DNA of 64,000 bases, taken from positions 1 through 64,000 of the forward strand of contig CAZALE010000001.1 in assembly GCA_964486055.1 (NCBI GenBank). Reading direction: 5' to 3'. Below the pieces are notes generated by a model. It did no database searches. It was not told the origin of the DNA and saw only the letters and a program-made list of their open reading frames with translations. Shown in pieces: positions 43,452 to 53,727 of the stretch (the stretch's first letter is position 1; every line of letters starts with the position of its first letter). The stretch comes from J014 sp964486055. Lineage in GTDB: Bacteria; Acidobacteriota; Blastocatellia; Pyrinomonadales; Pyrinomonadaceae. The translations under genes and the position numbers were made by a program.

Positions 43452-45122
43452 CTAATATTGAGTTTTGAAATCGATTGTCTTGAGAATCCAACCCTTCGGA
43501 TCGATTTTTAAATCAGATGATGAGTTTTCGATTAGAGCTTTTCCGTTGTGCATCTCGATTCGCATGAGCTTCCCATTTAGCTCAATCTCAACTGGCATTG
43601 GGAATTCGAGATTATCAGGTGTTTCCCAGCTGAGTTCTGTTTTGCCATCCATTTTTCTAACTACTAGTTTAGGTAAGGCGGGCTGTCTTAGATAAGTACG
43701 AAAAAACCAGTCAAGTTTCGTGTTGGATTCTTGTTCAGCGATTGTGATGAAATCGTCGGTGGTAGCGAACCTTACCTGGTTGCCATTTTTTAGTTTTTCC
43801 ATGGCTGAGGTCGGGTAAGCCATTTTTCTGAGTGCTCTGAAAAATGCTGCATCTCCTATGAGGTATCTGAGGGTATGCAATATGTAAGCTCCTTTATTAT
43901 AAATGTCGCCATCACTCTTCGTATAATCAGGCGCTGCCATGTAGACTTGATACGAAAAGCTAGGCGCTATGGGGGCTACAGGCTGTTTATTTCTGATTTG
44001 TTTCATGCGTGACAGCATGTGTTTAAAATAAGCTTCACGGCCTGCTATCTCTTCGATGTAGAGTGTATCCATAAAGGACTGAAAACCTTCATGAAGCCAA
44101 AAGTCTTTCCAATCTGCATTCGTGACCAGATTACCCCACCATTCGTGACCCAACTCATGAAGCAAAAGCCAATCGAAGCCATATTCACTGTTCTTAAAAT
44201 CATTGCCATATGCAATTATGGTTGAGTGTTCCATGCCCAAATATGGCGTTTCGACTATACCCAACTTCTCGCTACGAAAAGGATAGGGTCCTAGATATTT
44301 TTCATAGAAGGTCAGGAATTTTTTAGCCTGTAAAACCAAGTCTTTAGCCTTTTCGTAATGCTCCGGCAAGGCGTAGAAGATTATTGGGAAGTGGCTTCCA
44401 TCGATGCTTTTATATTCATCTTCTATGATTTTGTATGGTGCTATGTTCAGGGTGATGTTATAGTTGTTTACGGGATTAGACATGTACCAGTGAAAGGTTA
44501 ATTTGTTATCACTGGTTTCCTCAATTTTCTTTAGCTTACCAATAGAAGCAACGTATAAACCTTTTGGAACGGTTACATGTAACGCTACCGATTCTGGCTT
44601 ATCGGATGGATGATCTTTTACTGGCAGCCATAGATCTGCACCATCTGCTTGACATGCTACTGCGATCCAATCAGAGCCATCCGCTGTTTTATTCCATACA
44701 AACCCACCAACCCAGGGCGGACGAGGGGCCACTCGTGGTTCACCTGAGTATGAAATTTTGATTGTCACAGTATCATTGGGCTGCTTGGTCATCGGCAGCT
44801 TGATCCATAACTTGCCAGCGCTACGCTCAAAATTAAGTTGCCGATTTCCTTCTTTTATCTCATCAATGATGAAATTATCCTTTAAGTCCACTACGAACCA
44901 ATCGATAGGTTGGACTATCTTTGCCGTAATTAATGAAGAAGTGATGATTTTTCTCTCCCTGGGAATAACTTCAATTGTTATGTCATAAGACTTTACATCG
45001 TAGGCAGCTTGTTCATAAATCAAAGGTCCACCAGATTCATCGGGGCGGAGTCCCAAGTCTCTCTGAGCCAAACAAAAAGTAAATTGAACAAATACTGCTA
45101 TTACAGCTGCTATAACTCTCAT
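43452..45122 (-). CDS. Secreted M1-family metallopeptidase
   Basis: 556 residues from the ATG at 45122; the frame extends to a TTG 12 codons earlier, but the ATG gives a clean signal peptide (RVIAAVIAVFVQFTFCLAQ). The M1 N-terminal beta domain leads to the exopeptidase loop YLGMEHSTIIAY and the zinc site HELGHEWWGN with the third ligand in FWLHEGFQSFMDTLY. The transition-state Tyr is probably in YNKGAYILHTLRYLIG. It hydrolyses peptides in the periplasm or outside. It is shorter than full M1 aminopeptidases because the C-terminal helical domain is missing. Confidence 0.9.
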   Translation of the reverse strand: MRVIAAVIAVFVQFTFCLAQRDLGLRPDESGGPLIYEQAAYDVKSYDITIEVIPRERKIITSSLITAKIVQPIDWFVVDLKDNFIIDEIKEGNRQLNFERSAGKLWIKLPMTKQPNDTVTIKISYSGEPRVAPRPPWVGGFVWNKTADGSDWIAVACQADGADLWLPVKDHPSDKPESVALHVTVPKGLYVASIGKLKKIEETSDNKLTFHWYMSNPVNNYNITLNIAPYKIIEDEYKSIDGSHFPIIFYALPEHYEKAKDLVLQAKKFLTFYEKYLGPYPFRSEKLGIVETPYLGMEHSTIIAYGNDFKNSEYGFDWLLLHELGHEWWGNLVTNADWKDFWLHEGFQSFMDTLYIEEIAGREAYFKHMLSRMKQIRNKQPVAPIAPSFSYQVYMAAPDYTKSDGDIYNKGAYILHTLRYLIGDAAFFRALRKMAYPTSAMEKLKNGNQVRFATTDDFITIAEQESNTKLDWFFRTYLRQPALPKLVVRKMDGKTELSWETPDNLEFPMPVEIELNGKLMRIEMHNGKALIENSSSDLKIDPKGWILKTIDFKTQY

Positions 45123-45138
45123 ACTCAAACCTGCAGAA

Positions 45139-45187
45139 ACAAAAAATGGGAAAACCAAGCATTATCAGTTTGTTTGATTTTCCCATT
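45139..45187 (-). terminator. Intrinsic terminator of the 45.2-46.2 kb gene
   Basis: AATGGGAAAA (45145-45154) and TTTTCCCATT (45178-45187) form a perfect 10-bp stem with a 23-nt loop. On the minus strand it is followed by TTTTTT (45139-45144). Confidence 0.75.
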
Positions 45188-45223
45188 GTTTGCAAGAATT
45201 ACTTTTTCAATAACTTTGGATCT

Positions 45224-46189
45224 TCATTGATCGTCAGCTATGAAGTCTAAGTTACTTATATTATCCTGCAGGATTACGACGTGGGTTGATTGACTGAACC
45301 TATGACGTTTTGAAGACACAGAAATGATATAGGTTTCACCAACTGGGATATCTTCAAATGAGTAGTAACCAAAAGTGCTGGTTCTTCTGACTATGGGTGT
45401 AGTTAAGCTGCCACCTGTAAGCGTGACAAAGGCATTGGATATACCACGACCTGCGGAGTCTATGACCCTTCCCATTATACTCGCAGGAGCTGCTGAGGTC
45501 GTCGTAAATGACATTTGGAAATCATCTATCGCCATTCCTTTATCATTTCCGCTGCTATTAGCATCAGACCATCGAAGGCAAAAATCCGCACCTGGAGGCA
45601 CGCTGAGCGTGATTGAGGAAGAAAGATTTACTCTGTTTGCTGCAGCATTACCATCGAGTGAAACATCAGGGGTGCCTGACTGTGGTGGAGTAAAATCTAA
45701 GGCTGGAACATTTGTCCAAGGGCTGGTTGCAGTTACAGTGTTGACTCCTACTTGGTATTCAAAAACGAGTTTGTCGTCATTTGCTGCAGTCCGTCGCCAT
45801 TGCTCTCCAGTGTAACTGACATTTATGCTGGTTATCGTGAAGCCAGCGTTGTTCGTAAAGCAAACACCATATATTATGGTTTGAGTCGAGTTGCTTGCTA
45901 AGGAACCTAATGCTCTCTCATTAGATCCACTGCTCCCAAAACTGTAGAGTGCCCCAGTATTACTGGAACCATCAGAGGCATTATACGAGCTTCTATTCGA
46001 CTGCCAGCCGGCTCCAGGGCTTGCTGGTGGATTAGCTCCATTTGTCCATGTGTTACTCGTTCCAGTGTTAGCTAATCCGTCGAAATTTTGAGTATACGGC
46101 GATGTTGTTAATGAAAATGTTGTTTGGGCTGACGTGAAAGCGTAGCCGAAAGTGATCAGCATCAGTAAGAATAACAACCTGTTTAACAT
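45224..46189 (-). CDS. Secreted protein with C-terminal carboxypeptidase-regulatory-like domain
   Basis: 321 residues with a signal peptide (LNRLLFLLMLITFGYAFTSAQ). Residues about 22-230 are a Ser/Thr/Asn-rich region starting with YTQNFDGLANTGTSNTW, a pattern common in secreted endonuclease/exonuclease-adjacent or lamin-tail proteins but here without a catalytic motif. Residues about 235-315 form a carboxypeptidase-regulatory-like beta-sandwich (ASIMGRVIDSAGRGISNAFV, TSTFGYYSFEDIPVGETYII). Surface role unknown. Ribosome site AGGAGGAG. Confidence 0.75.
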   Translation of the reverse strand: MLNRLLFLLMLITFGYAFTSAQTTFSLTTSPYTQNFDGLANTGTSNTWTNGANPPASPGAGWQSNRSSYNASDGSSNTGALYSFGSSGSNERALGSLASNSTQTIIYGVCFTNNAGFTITSINVSYTGEQWRRTAANDDKLVFEYQVGVNTVTATSPWTNVPALDFTPPQSGTPDVSLDGNAAANRVNLSSSITLSVPPGADFCLRWSDANSSGNDKGMAIDDFQMSFTTTSAAPASIMGRVIDSAGRGISNAFVTLTGGSLTTPIVRRTSTFGYYSFEDIPVGETYIISVSSKRHRFSQSTHVVILQDNISNLDFIADDQ

Positions 46190-46287
46190 AAAATCTCCTC
46201 CTGTGATTGTTTTGTATGAGACTATTATTGGACAGCTCGATAAAGTAGTAAAGACGCCAGAGGGTTATTTAAGTTAAATTTAATGCT

Positions 46288-47451
46288 TCAGGTTGATATT
46301 TCAATTATTGTGTAGATACTGAATGCGGCTGTGGAGAATGCGACGATCCAGCCACCGATTTCTAGCCATAAGGGATGCTTGTAGTGCTCGGAGTTCAAAT
46401 TTTTTCTGGCTGCTAGGAGGACGATGGCCAGAGCAAGAGGTAATATAAAACCATTTATAGCTCCCACTATCACCAGCACCCTGGCTGGCTGGCCTACGGC
46501 GATGAAAATAATTGTGGAGATTATTATGAATGTGATTATCGCTACTCTCTCTTTCAGTTGAGTTAAGAACGATTTGAGAAATGAGACCGAGGTGTATGAG
46601 GCTCCAACGACAGAGGTTATTGCGGCGCAGAACATCACAACCCCAAATATCTTGTGCCCAATCTCTCCAGTGGCAATTTGGAAAACTGAGGCAGCCGGGT
46701 TTTTTTCATCTAATTTTCCTCCGAGGGAAACTATTACTCCTAAAGATGCTAGGAAAAGCATGAATCTTATCAATGCTGTTATTAAGATTCCGCTGACTGC
46801 GCTTTGATTAACCTCTGATAATCTTTCTTCACCGATAACGCCAGCGTCTAGCAGCCTGTGTGCTCCGGCAAAGGATATATAACCACCGACTGTTCCGCCA
46901 ACTAGAGCAATCACAGCCAGCGCAGAAACCTTCTCCGGCAAAAAGGTTCTCAACATCGCTTCAGCTATTGGTGGCTTTGCAGACCAAACGACGTAGAAGA
47001 TTAACAAGATCATTATCATGCCGAGAGCGCGTGAAAACCAATCCAGCGATCTACCGATCTCCTTTGATAAAAAAACGCATATACCAATTGTTGCTGATAT
47101 CAAAGCTGAGAGATTTAAGTCAAGACCAGTCAAAACGTGTAATCCGAGCGCTGCTCCTGCGATGTTGCCAACATTAAAAGCCAACCCACCCATAGCCACT
47201 AGAAATGAAAGAAGGTGCCCGCTTAAAGGGATAGTTTCGTTCGCGATGTCCTGTGCTCTCTTGCCTTTAACGGTTACGATCCTCCATATGTTCAACTGAG
47301 CGAATATATCCAGGATCACTGAGAGAAGGATTACAAAACCGAAACTTGCTAAGAGATCTTGCGTGAATTTACTGGTATTGTTTAAAAAGCCAGGTCCGAC
47401 TGCCGAAGTTGCCATCAAAAAGGCTGCGCCAGAGAAGAAAGCTTTTTTCAT
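46288..47451 (-). CDS. NRAMP-fold transporter linked to 5-oxoprolinase (YcsG-like)
   Basis: 387 residues, about 11 membrane helices, of the NRAMP family. It starts with SAVGPGFLNNTSKFTQ. It lacks the DPGN and MPHN metal-binding motifs of Mn/Fe transporters, so it probably does not carry those metals. The B. subtilis relative YcsG sits with the pxpABC genes, and here too it follows pxpA by 32 nt. Import of 5-oxoproline or a related compound is inferred from that context. Confidence 0.85.
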   Translation of the reverse strand: MKKAFFSGAAFLMATSAVGPGFLNNTSKFTQDLLASFGFVILLSVILDIFAQLNIWRIVTVKGKRAQDIANETIPLSGHLLSFLVAMGGLAFNVGNIAGAALGLHVLTGLDLNLSALISATIGICVFLSKEIGRSLDWFSRALGMIMILLIFYVVWSAKPPIAEAMLRTFLPEKVSALAVIALVGGTVGGYISFAGAHRLLDAGVIGEERLSEVNQSAVSGILITALIRFMLFLASLGVIVSLGGKLDEKNPAASVFQIATGEIGHKIFGVVMFCAAITSVVGASYTSVSFLKSFLTQLKERVAIITFIIISTIIFIAVGQPARVLVIVGAINGFILPLALAIVLLAARKNLNSEHYKHPLWLEIGGWIVAFSTAAFSIYTIIEIST

Positions 47452-47483
47452 TTAGTCTCTCCAGAATCGCATCTGTACAAATT

Positions 47484-48242
47484 CTAAATTGGTCTAATCT
47501 CTATTCCTTGCCTCTTGAGCTCCTGATTTATAGCTTTTGCAAATTCGAGAGCATTTGGTGAATCACCATGGATACAGATTGTGTCTACTTCTATCTGCAG
47601 TTTTTCTCCTTCGACTGTTGTTACGGTTTGTTCTCTTATCATGTGCAATACCTGTGCGATGGCCGTTTTTACATCCTGTATCAATGCATTCGGATGTGAA
47701 CGTGGGGTTAAGCTTCCATCGATTCGATATGTTCTGTCAGCAAATGCTTCCGATGCTGTTTTTAAACCTGCTTTTTGTGCTTCCTCGATAATACAACTAC
47801 CCGACAGGCCAACTAAGACGAGATTTTTATCTATACATTTCACTGCTGCCGCTATAGCTGAGGCGATCGATGGACTCTTAGCAGCCTGGTTGTACAAAGC
47901 CCCATGAGGTTTTACGTGATGCAGTTTTGCCCCGAAAGCTTCACAAATCCCCTTAACTGCTGATACCTGATACAACACGATATCGAATATCTCATCATCA
48001 GCCATTCTGATTTCTCGTCTGCCAAAACCTTGTAGATCAGGAAATGATGGATGTGCGCCGATAGCAACACCTTTTTTTATCGCCATCTGCACAGTTTCCC
48101 TTATAACTGAAGGGTCGCCCGCATGAAAACCGCAGGCTATATTCACAGAAGATACCCAATCCATCAGGGCTTCGTCATTGCCAAGTCTCCATGCGCCAAA
48201 GCTTTCCCCCATATCGCAGTTCAAATCAATGTATGATCTCAT
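47484..48242 (-). CDS. pxpA: 5-oxoprolinase subunit A
   Basis: LamB/YcsF family, 252 residues. Starts YIDLNCDMGESFGAWRLGND and continues VNIACGFHAGDPSVIRETV, GAHPSFPDLQGFGRREI, HHVKPHGALYNQAA and CIHGDSPNA, the metal-binding His/Asp set of the family. With PxpB and PxpC it forms an ATP-dependent 5-oxoproline (pyroglutamate) hydrolase that returns glutamate. It overlaps pxpC by 17 nt. Confidence 0.95.
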   Translation of the reverse strand: MRSYIDLNCDMGESFGAWRLGNDEALMDWVSSVNIACGFHAGDPSVIRETVQMAIKKGVAIGAHPSFPDLQGFGRREIRMADDEIFDIVLYQVSAVKGICEAFGAKLHHVKPHGALYNQAAKSPSIASAIAAAVKCIDKNLVLVGLSGSCIIEEAQKAGLKTASEAFADRTYRIDGSLTPRSHPNALIQDVKTAIAQVLHMIREQTVTTVEGEKLQIEVDTICIHGDSPNALEFAKAINQELKRQGIEIRPI

Positions 48243-49179
48243 TTTTGAATTTCACCGCCCATTTGAGAAGATTGAGATTTTTATCCTGTATTAAAAATAA
48301 TCTCTCGGCCTCTTCCTCAGATATCATTCTAAAATAAATCTTATCTCCTGGTTTGAGCTGCGCCACTATCGGCAGATCGATTTTTGCTATGTGAGCTATT
48401 CTTGGGTAACCCCCAGTAGTTTGGTGATCCGCCATCAATATGACCATCTGTCCATTTGGCAAGAGTTGGATAGTTCCAAAATCAACTGCACTAGATACCA
48501 TTTCAACTTCATCTAGTAAGAAAAGAGGATCCCCTTCGAGCCTGAATCCCATCCTATCTGAGGTAGCAGAGATTTTAAAGCTATTTTTAAGAAAAGTCTC
48601 TACACTGATTGCGGTAAGTTTATCGAACTCAGCGCCTGGAATCACCCGAACTGTGGGGAAATGGCTATAACGGGGAATTAAGCTAAATCCGACTTTACAA
48701 TCATTTTTTGAGTTTTGTGATGTTTTCTGCTTGAAACATATTCTCTCACCTTTCTGCAAGTTATGTCCGAAACCAATTTTTAGATTCGCGCTGGCAGATC
48801 CTAGCCATTTTTCTGTTTGAAAACCACCTGCTACTGCTAAGTAAACTCTTGCCCCGAGGAGTGGCTCTGTGAAACTCAGGATATCACCTTCTTTAGCAAA
48901 TGCAGGCCTAAAAGTCTCTACTTTCCTATCATTGAGTTGTGCAGAAAAATCTGCTCCACAAATGGCGAAATTAGTCATCTTCTCGAATTTTAGGATTGGT
49001 GCTGGAAAGTGTATTTCCAGAACTGGTTCAGTTTCATCATTGCCCAGAATGATGTTTGCTAGTCGGCAAGCCATCCAATCCATTGCCCCCGATGGATTGA
49101 TGCCGAAACGCCGAAAGCCAGTTCGTCCTAAGTCTTGGATTGTTGTTAGAATACCCGATTTGAGAAAATACAAGCTCAT
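48226..49179 (-). CDS. pxpC: 5-oxoprolinase subunit C
   Basis: 317 residues of the biotin-dependent-carboxyltransferase-like/KipA family: GILTTIQDLGRTGFRRFGI, GAMDWMACRLANIILGND, VSSAVDFGTIQLLPNGQMVI and LMADHQTTGGYPRIAHI. It works with PxpB and PxpA to phosphorylate and open 5-oxoproline. The start overlaps pxpB by 4 nt (ATGA). Confidence 0.93.
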   Translation of the reverse strand: MSLYFLKSGILTTIQDLGRTGFRRFGINPSGAMDWMACRLANIILGNDETEPVLEIHFPAPILKFEKMTNFAICGADFSAQLNDRKVETFRPAFAKEGDILSFTEPLLGARVYLAVAGGFQTEKWLGSASANLKIGFGHNLQKGERICFKQKTSQNSKNDCKVGFSLIPRYSHFPTVRVIPGAEFDKLTAISVETFLKNSFKISATSDRMGFRLEGDPLFLLDEVEMVSSAVDFGTIQLLPNGQMVILMADHQTTGGYPRIAHIAKIDLPIVAQLKPGDKIYFRMISEEEAERLFLIQDKNLNLLKWAVKFKNEIIH

Positions 49180-49841
49180 AATTTGCAGAATTTTACTATG
49201 TCGCCTGGTTGAAGTAATGTTGGAGACTCTAGATCGTAAGGGTTGAAAAGCTCTATATTTGTTTTACCAATAATTTGCCAACCTCCCGGCGAGTCTACTG
49301 GATAAATACCCGTTTGTCTACCAGCTATGCCCACACTTCCTTTTTCCACTCGAGTGCGCGGCTGTGCTTTACGTGGTGCTACTATTCTATCATCTAATAA
49401 TCCCATGTAAGCGAAACCAGGTAGAAATCCTAGCATGAAAACTCGATAGGATCTTGAAAGAAAGATATCTATTAACTCCTGACATGTTAAATTGCTGAGA
49501 GAAGCCACAAATTCTAAATCCGGAGCATTCTCAAAGCTTATGGGAATCTCAACGGAACGCCCAGATGAATTTCTTTCTTGTTTAAGATTTGCAAGTGCTT
49601 TTTCTATTAGATTTTTGACGGCTTCGAATGCAGTTTTACAATTAGGGAAGTTATCTCGCACTTGTTTTATATCATAAAAAAGCGTTAATGAGCTGTATGC
49701 CGGGCAAAGCTCTTGGAGTCCTGGAAATGGATTTTCCTCAAAAAACTTAGTAAGTCCGAGAACTTTATCGTTCAACTCCTCAGAGATGATGTTTCCAAAT
49801 TCTATTGTTATGGCATTTTCGCCTAATGAAAATATCCTCAT
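49176..49841 (-). CDS. pxpB: 5-oxoprolinase subunit B
   Basis: 221 residues of the KipI family, first gene of pxpB-pxpC-pxpA-transporter. Visible: GENAITIEFGNIIS, the GFLPGFAYMGLLDDRIVAP loop, PRTRVEKGSVGIAGRQTGIY and PVDSPGGWQIIGKT. In B. subtilis the orthologue was first described as the kinase inhibitor KipI, but no KinA-type kinase is nearby, so the metabolic role is more likely. AAAGG lies about 11 nt upstream of the ATG. Confidence 0.93.
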   Translation of the reverse strand: MRIFSLGENAITIEFGNIISEELNDKVLGLTKFFEENPFPGLQELCPAYSSLTLFYDIKQVRDNFPNCKTAFEAVKNLIEKALANLKQERNSSGRSVEIPISFENAPDLEFVASLSNLTCQELIDIFLSRSYRVFMLGFLPGFAYMGLLDDRIVAPRKAQPRTRVEKGSVGIAGRQTGIYPVDSPGGWQIIGKTNIELFNPYDLESPTLLQPGDIVKFCKL

Positions 49842-50102
49842 GTCATTTTGCCTTTATTAAAATTCATCCGAAACAAAATGAAAAGACCTTAAGACTCTTG
49901 CTTAGCATATCTTTATTAACCCATAGCAAAACAAATATAGCACGCTTCATTCTGGCGTTCGAGATTACAGATTTAAGGTTCACGTTAAATGAGAAATAGC
50001 TTTAAAAGCAAAACATTCTTAATAAAAAGTTAATCTCCTTCTAACGATTTAGTAACAAACCTTAATTAGCCTAGTTTCTTAAAAATCTGAAAGGAGATCA
50101 AT

Positions 50103-53100
50103 ATGAAAAAATCGATCTTTACAGTATTGATAATACTATTGCTGCAAGCGATAAGTTTTTCTCAAGGTCAACAGGGAAAGATTCTTGGGACAGTGACTGA
50201 TACCAACGGAGCCATTGTTCCAGGTGCCACCGTGACCATACGCAATGAGAAAACAGGAGAGGTAAAAACAGTAACAACCAGTGCTGAAGGTGATTTTCAG
50301 GTGGTGTCACTTAGACCATCGACCTATACGGTCTCGGTAAGTGCTGATAATTTTGAAATAACAACGAAAAACGGTTTGGAGCTATTGGCGGGACAAGATC
50401 TAAACTTGAGTTTGATTTTAAAACCAAAAGGAGTCACGGCGCAGGTTGATATCATCTCAGGTGAGGAGAGTGCCTTAAATACTTCATCTGCAAGCATGAG
50501 CGTTAACGTAACGCCAAGGGAAGTCAATAGCCTGCCGTTGAATGGTCGTCAACTCTCTCAATTATATCTTCAAGCGCCGGGAGCGCAGAATTCCGGCTCT
50601 GGTACGTTTGGTGATATCAGATTTAACGGCAGAGCCGTAGAGCAAAATATAATTCGATACGACGGGATAGAGGGTACAGCGATAATTGATGCTTCGCCAG
50701 GCAATTTGAATGGAGAGATAGCGTCACCATTCCGTTTGCAAGTCTCCCTGGAAAACGTGCAAGAGTTTAGAGTTGAATCTAGTAGTTATCCTGCTGAATT
50801 CGGAACGGGAACTGGCGGACAAATCTCGGTCATCACAAAGTCGGGTGGAAATCAATTTAAGGGTTCTCTCTTCGAATATTTTCGAAATGATGCTTTAGAT
50901 GCTGCAAATTTCTTCGACAATATAATAGGTCAGAAGTCGCCACTAAGACTCAATCAATTCGGTGGCTCATTCAGTGGACCAATAATCAAAAATAAACTAT
51001 TTTTCTTTGGCAGTTATGAGGCTTACAGATTGCGAGCTGGTATTAACTCGATAGAGGCAGTACCGGGAGATGCTGCGAGAATATGCTCTGCGCCTGGGGT
51101 AACGTGCAATCCGACTACAGTTGCGTTGTTACCAGCCTTCCGTGACCCAAAGGCCGTCATAATCTCTAGAGGTTCAGGTGCAAACTTATTCGATGTAGCC
51201 CAATTGCAGGATTCTGCTAGGGTAGATGAAGACTCATTTGCATTTAGACTCGATTACACACCGACTCAGAAAGATGCACTATTTTTGAGATTTTTCCGTG
51301 ACGAAGGACGCAATCGCCAGCCAGAAGGCGTTACTGGACGTAGATTGAATTTCACAGCAGTTCCCCAAAACGCTGTTTTGGGTTGGCAAAAGAGTCTGAC
51401 GGCAAACGTTATCAACGAATTTAAGCTAGGTTTTAATTGGGCGTTTACTCGAACTAACGGTGAAGCCCCGACATTCAACGGTATCGATCTATCTCGTATA
51501 ACGTTGAACATTACCGGTAATACCGCAAACTTCCAGTTACCAGGTCAAGGAACATCAGCCGGAACTGCAACGCCAGGTGGTTTGATTCGTGCTAATAGCG
51601 CAACAAATGGGCGTGGACAACCCTACACTGCTTACTCAATCTCTTTCATGGACAATGTAACGTGGATCAAGGCGAATCATACATTTAAATTTGGTTTTGA
51701 GTTTCGTCCGATACGTTTGTACACGGATCGTCTTGGCGGAACCACTTATGTTTTCAATACTCTTCCTGATTTTCTGGCTAATCGAACGGCTTCAATTCAG
51801 TATGTTGGTGATTTGAGTGATCCAAGCCCATTTACTGGAGTCTCTGGTGTGCGTCTTGCAATGCAAGAATATTACATCGGTTATGTGCAGGATGAATGGA
51901 AGATCACACCTGAATTGACGCTTAATTACGGTTTGCGATATGAATATTACACTCCATTGAGAGAGCGTAAAAATGGTCAGGTTCTGTTCGATATCACAAA
52001 TGGAACTTTAAGACCAAGTAATGAGAAGGCATTTAATTCTAAGAAAAATAGTTTCGGCCCTAGAGTAGGCATAGCATGGGCTCCAAAAGACAAGCTCGGG
52101 CTCGGCCTAGGAAGAGGACGAAGCGTATTTCGTGCTGGTTTTGGGATATATTACGGACCGGGTCAGCTGGAAGATCTGATTCAGCCGATAGAGAGCGATA
52201 GAATATCTTCCACGGTATCGGGTGGTTCATTTGATCCGAATATCAATGCGTTTATAGCTTCTGTCCGAAATAACTTCATAAACAATCCGAATAACAGGAA
52301 TTATCAGCCCAGAGCTTATGCTCCTGAGTACTCGATTCCAGAAAAGATATACACATTTACCGTATCATATCAGCAAGAGTTGCCCTACGGTATAACCGCG
52401 ACAGTTGCTTATATCGGCAGTCGAGGGCGTAACCTTTTCCTAAGGGGTTTATCTAATGTTCTGCGAGATGGTAATGCAGTCATATTAAATGGGCAGCCTC
52501 TACCATCAAATGCTGGGGTTATCAACAGGACCGATTCCAGCGGTAATGTAATCGGTGTTACTACTGTCAGACAATTCGACATTTTGAATAACCCTTCAGC
52601 TTGTAATTTATCTCCAACGACGACGAATCCTCTATGTCGTCCTTATGCAGAAATAGATTTCAAGACAAGTGGTGGAACTGATCGTTACGATGCTTTCCAA
52701 CTTACCCTGACACGTCGGATCAGTAGAGGTCTGACGATGAATGCTCAGTACGTATTAGGAAAGAGCTTCGGTAATACTTCTGGGTCTAATGAAGCTAGAA
52801 CGGCATCTCAGCCCGTAGGCGGCACTCCAAGACCAAGCGGAGATCAAAATAACTACGAGGCTGATCGTAGTTACAATAATTTCGACATAAGGCACAATTT
52901 CAATTTAAGTGCCGTTTATGACTTGCCAATTGGTAAAGGTAAGGCATTCGATATCGGAAAACTTGGCAATGCTTTACTGGGTGATTGGGAATTAGGAGTT
53001 GTATTCAATGCTAGAAGTGGCATTCCGATTGATGTCACCGTAATAAGACCTGATGTTGTGATTCAATGCGTTCGAGATGGCGGTTGTGCTGTTCCAACGA

Positions 53101-53705
53101 ATGCAAGTGGAGCAACAACTCTATTTCCGAAAGGTTTTACAGCAAACCTGCCGTCATTAGGCGCTAACTTTCCAGCTCTGCCTCCAGGCTTCATAGCAGT
53201 CATAAACTCACCAGGTGGTGGTTCATCTAGACAGACTCGTCGTCCGAATCTAGTGCCTGGTGTGAGCCCATATCTGAAAAATGATAGGAATTACCTAAAT
53301 CCGGCTGCATTCTCGCTGCCAGCCCCTGGTACTTTTGGAAATCTTCCGAGAAATGCTCTGAGAGGGCCAAATTTCTATCAGGTAGATTTAGTTTTAGGCA
53401 AAAGATTTAGAATATCCGAAAGGATAGGGGTTCAATTCCGCACCGAGGTATTCAATCTATTCAATAGAGCTAACTTCGCTAATCCTTCATCAACCCTCAA
53501 CAATCCGCTACCAAACTTCACCTACACGCCTTCTAGTGGAAGCAGCAGTGCATTCTATACGATAGGTGGTGGGTTACAGCCTGGAGAAGCATTTACTCCG
53601 GTTCGAGCTGGATCCACTTTTGGACTTTTAAGGCAGACAGTCGAAAGAACGGTTGGCTTTGGCACTAATCGTCAGATACAGTTTGCTTTGAGATTAGATT
53701 TCTGA
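50103..53705 (+). CDS. Oar-like TonB-dependent receptor-type outer-membrane protein
   Basis: 1200 residues with a signal peptide (KKSIFTVLIILLLQAISFSQ). An N-terminal carboxypeptidase-regulatory domain (about 23-110: ILGTVTDTNGAIVPGATVTI) is followed by a plug-like region (LPLNGRQLSQLYLQAPGAQ) and a long beta-barrel ending in NRQIQFALRLDF, whose terminal aromatic is the outer-membrane insertion signal. There is no clear TonB box. This family is greatly expanded in Acidobacteriota and thought to take up large polymers. Ribosome site AAAGGAGATCAAT. It has its own transcription unit. Confidence 0.9.
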   Translation: MKKSIFTVLIILLLQAISFSQGQQGKILGTVTDTNGAIVPGATVTIRNEKTGEVKTVTTSAEGDFQVVSLRPSTYTVSVSADNFEITTKNGLELLAGQDLNLSLILKPKGVTAQVDIISGEESALNTSSASMSVNVTPREVNSLPLNGRQLSQLYLQAPGAQNSGSGTFGDIRFNGRAVEQNIIRYDGIEGTAIIDASPGNLNGEIASPFRLQVSLENVQEFRVESSSYPAEFGTGTGGQISVITKSGGNQFKGSLFEYFRNDALDAANFFDNIIGQKSPLRLNQFGGSFSGPIIKNKLFFFGSYEAYRLRAGINSIEAVPGDAARICSAPGVTCNPTTVALLPAFRDPKAVIISRGSGANLFDVAQLQDSARVDEDSFAFRLDYTPTQKDALFLRFFRDEGRNRQPEGVTGRRLNFTAVPQNAVLGWQKSLTANVINEFKLGFNWAFTRTNGEAPTFNGIDLSRITLNITGNTANFQLPGQGTSAGTATPGGLIRANSATNGRGQPYTAYSISFMDNVTWIKANHTFKFGFEFRPIRLYTDRLGGTTYVFNTLPDFLANRTASIQYVGDLSDPSPFTGVSGVRLAMQEYYIGYVQDEWKITPELTLNYGLRYEYYTPLRERKNGQVLFDITNGTLRPSNEKAFNSKKNSFGPRVGIAWAPKDKLGLGLGRGRSVFRAGFGIYYGPGQLEDLIQPIESDRISSTVSGGSFDPNINAFIASVRNNFINNPNNRNYQPRAYAPEYSIPEKIYTFTVSYQQELPYGITATVAYIGSRGRNLFLRGLSNVLRDGNAVILNGQPLPSNAGVINRTDSSGNVIGVTTVRQFDILNNPSACNLSPTTTNPLCRPYAEIDFKTSGGTDRYDAFQLTLTRRISRGLTMNAQYVLGKSFGNTSGSNEARTASQPVGGTPRPSGDQNNYEADRSYNNFDIRHNFNLSAVYDLPIGKGKAFDIGKLGNALLGDWELGVVFNARSGIPIDVTVIRPDVVIQCVRDGGCAVPTNASGATTLFPKGFTANLPSLGANFPALPPGFIAVINSPGGGSSRQTRRPNLVPGVSPYLKNDRNYLNPAAFSLPAPGTFGNLPRNALRGPNFYQVDLVLGKRFRISERIGVQFRTEVFNLFNRANFANPSSTLNNPLPNFTYTPSSGSSSAFYTIGGGLQPGEAFTPVRAGSTFGLLRQTVERTVGFGTNRQIQFALRLDF

Positions 53706-53727
53706 TTTCGATAATCCAATTCGTCTT

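Noticed and set aside
45375..45815. 146-codon plus-strand frame opposite the secreted protein gene
   Set aside because: It is antisense to a gene with a signal peptide, ribosome site and terminator; the product has no recognisable features.
46288..47451. Mn/Fe NRAMP metal transporter
   Set aside because: Metal-binding motifs are absent and the operon is for 5-oxoproline.
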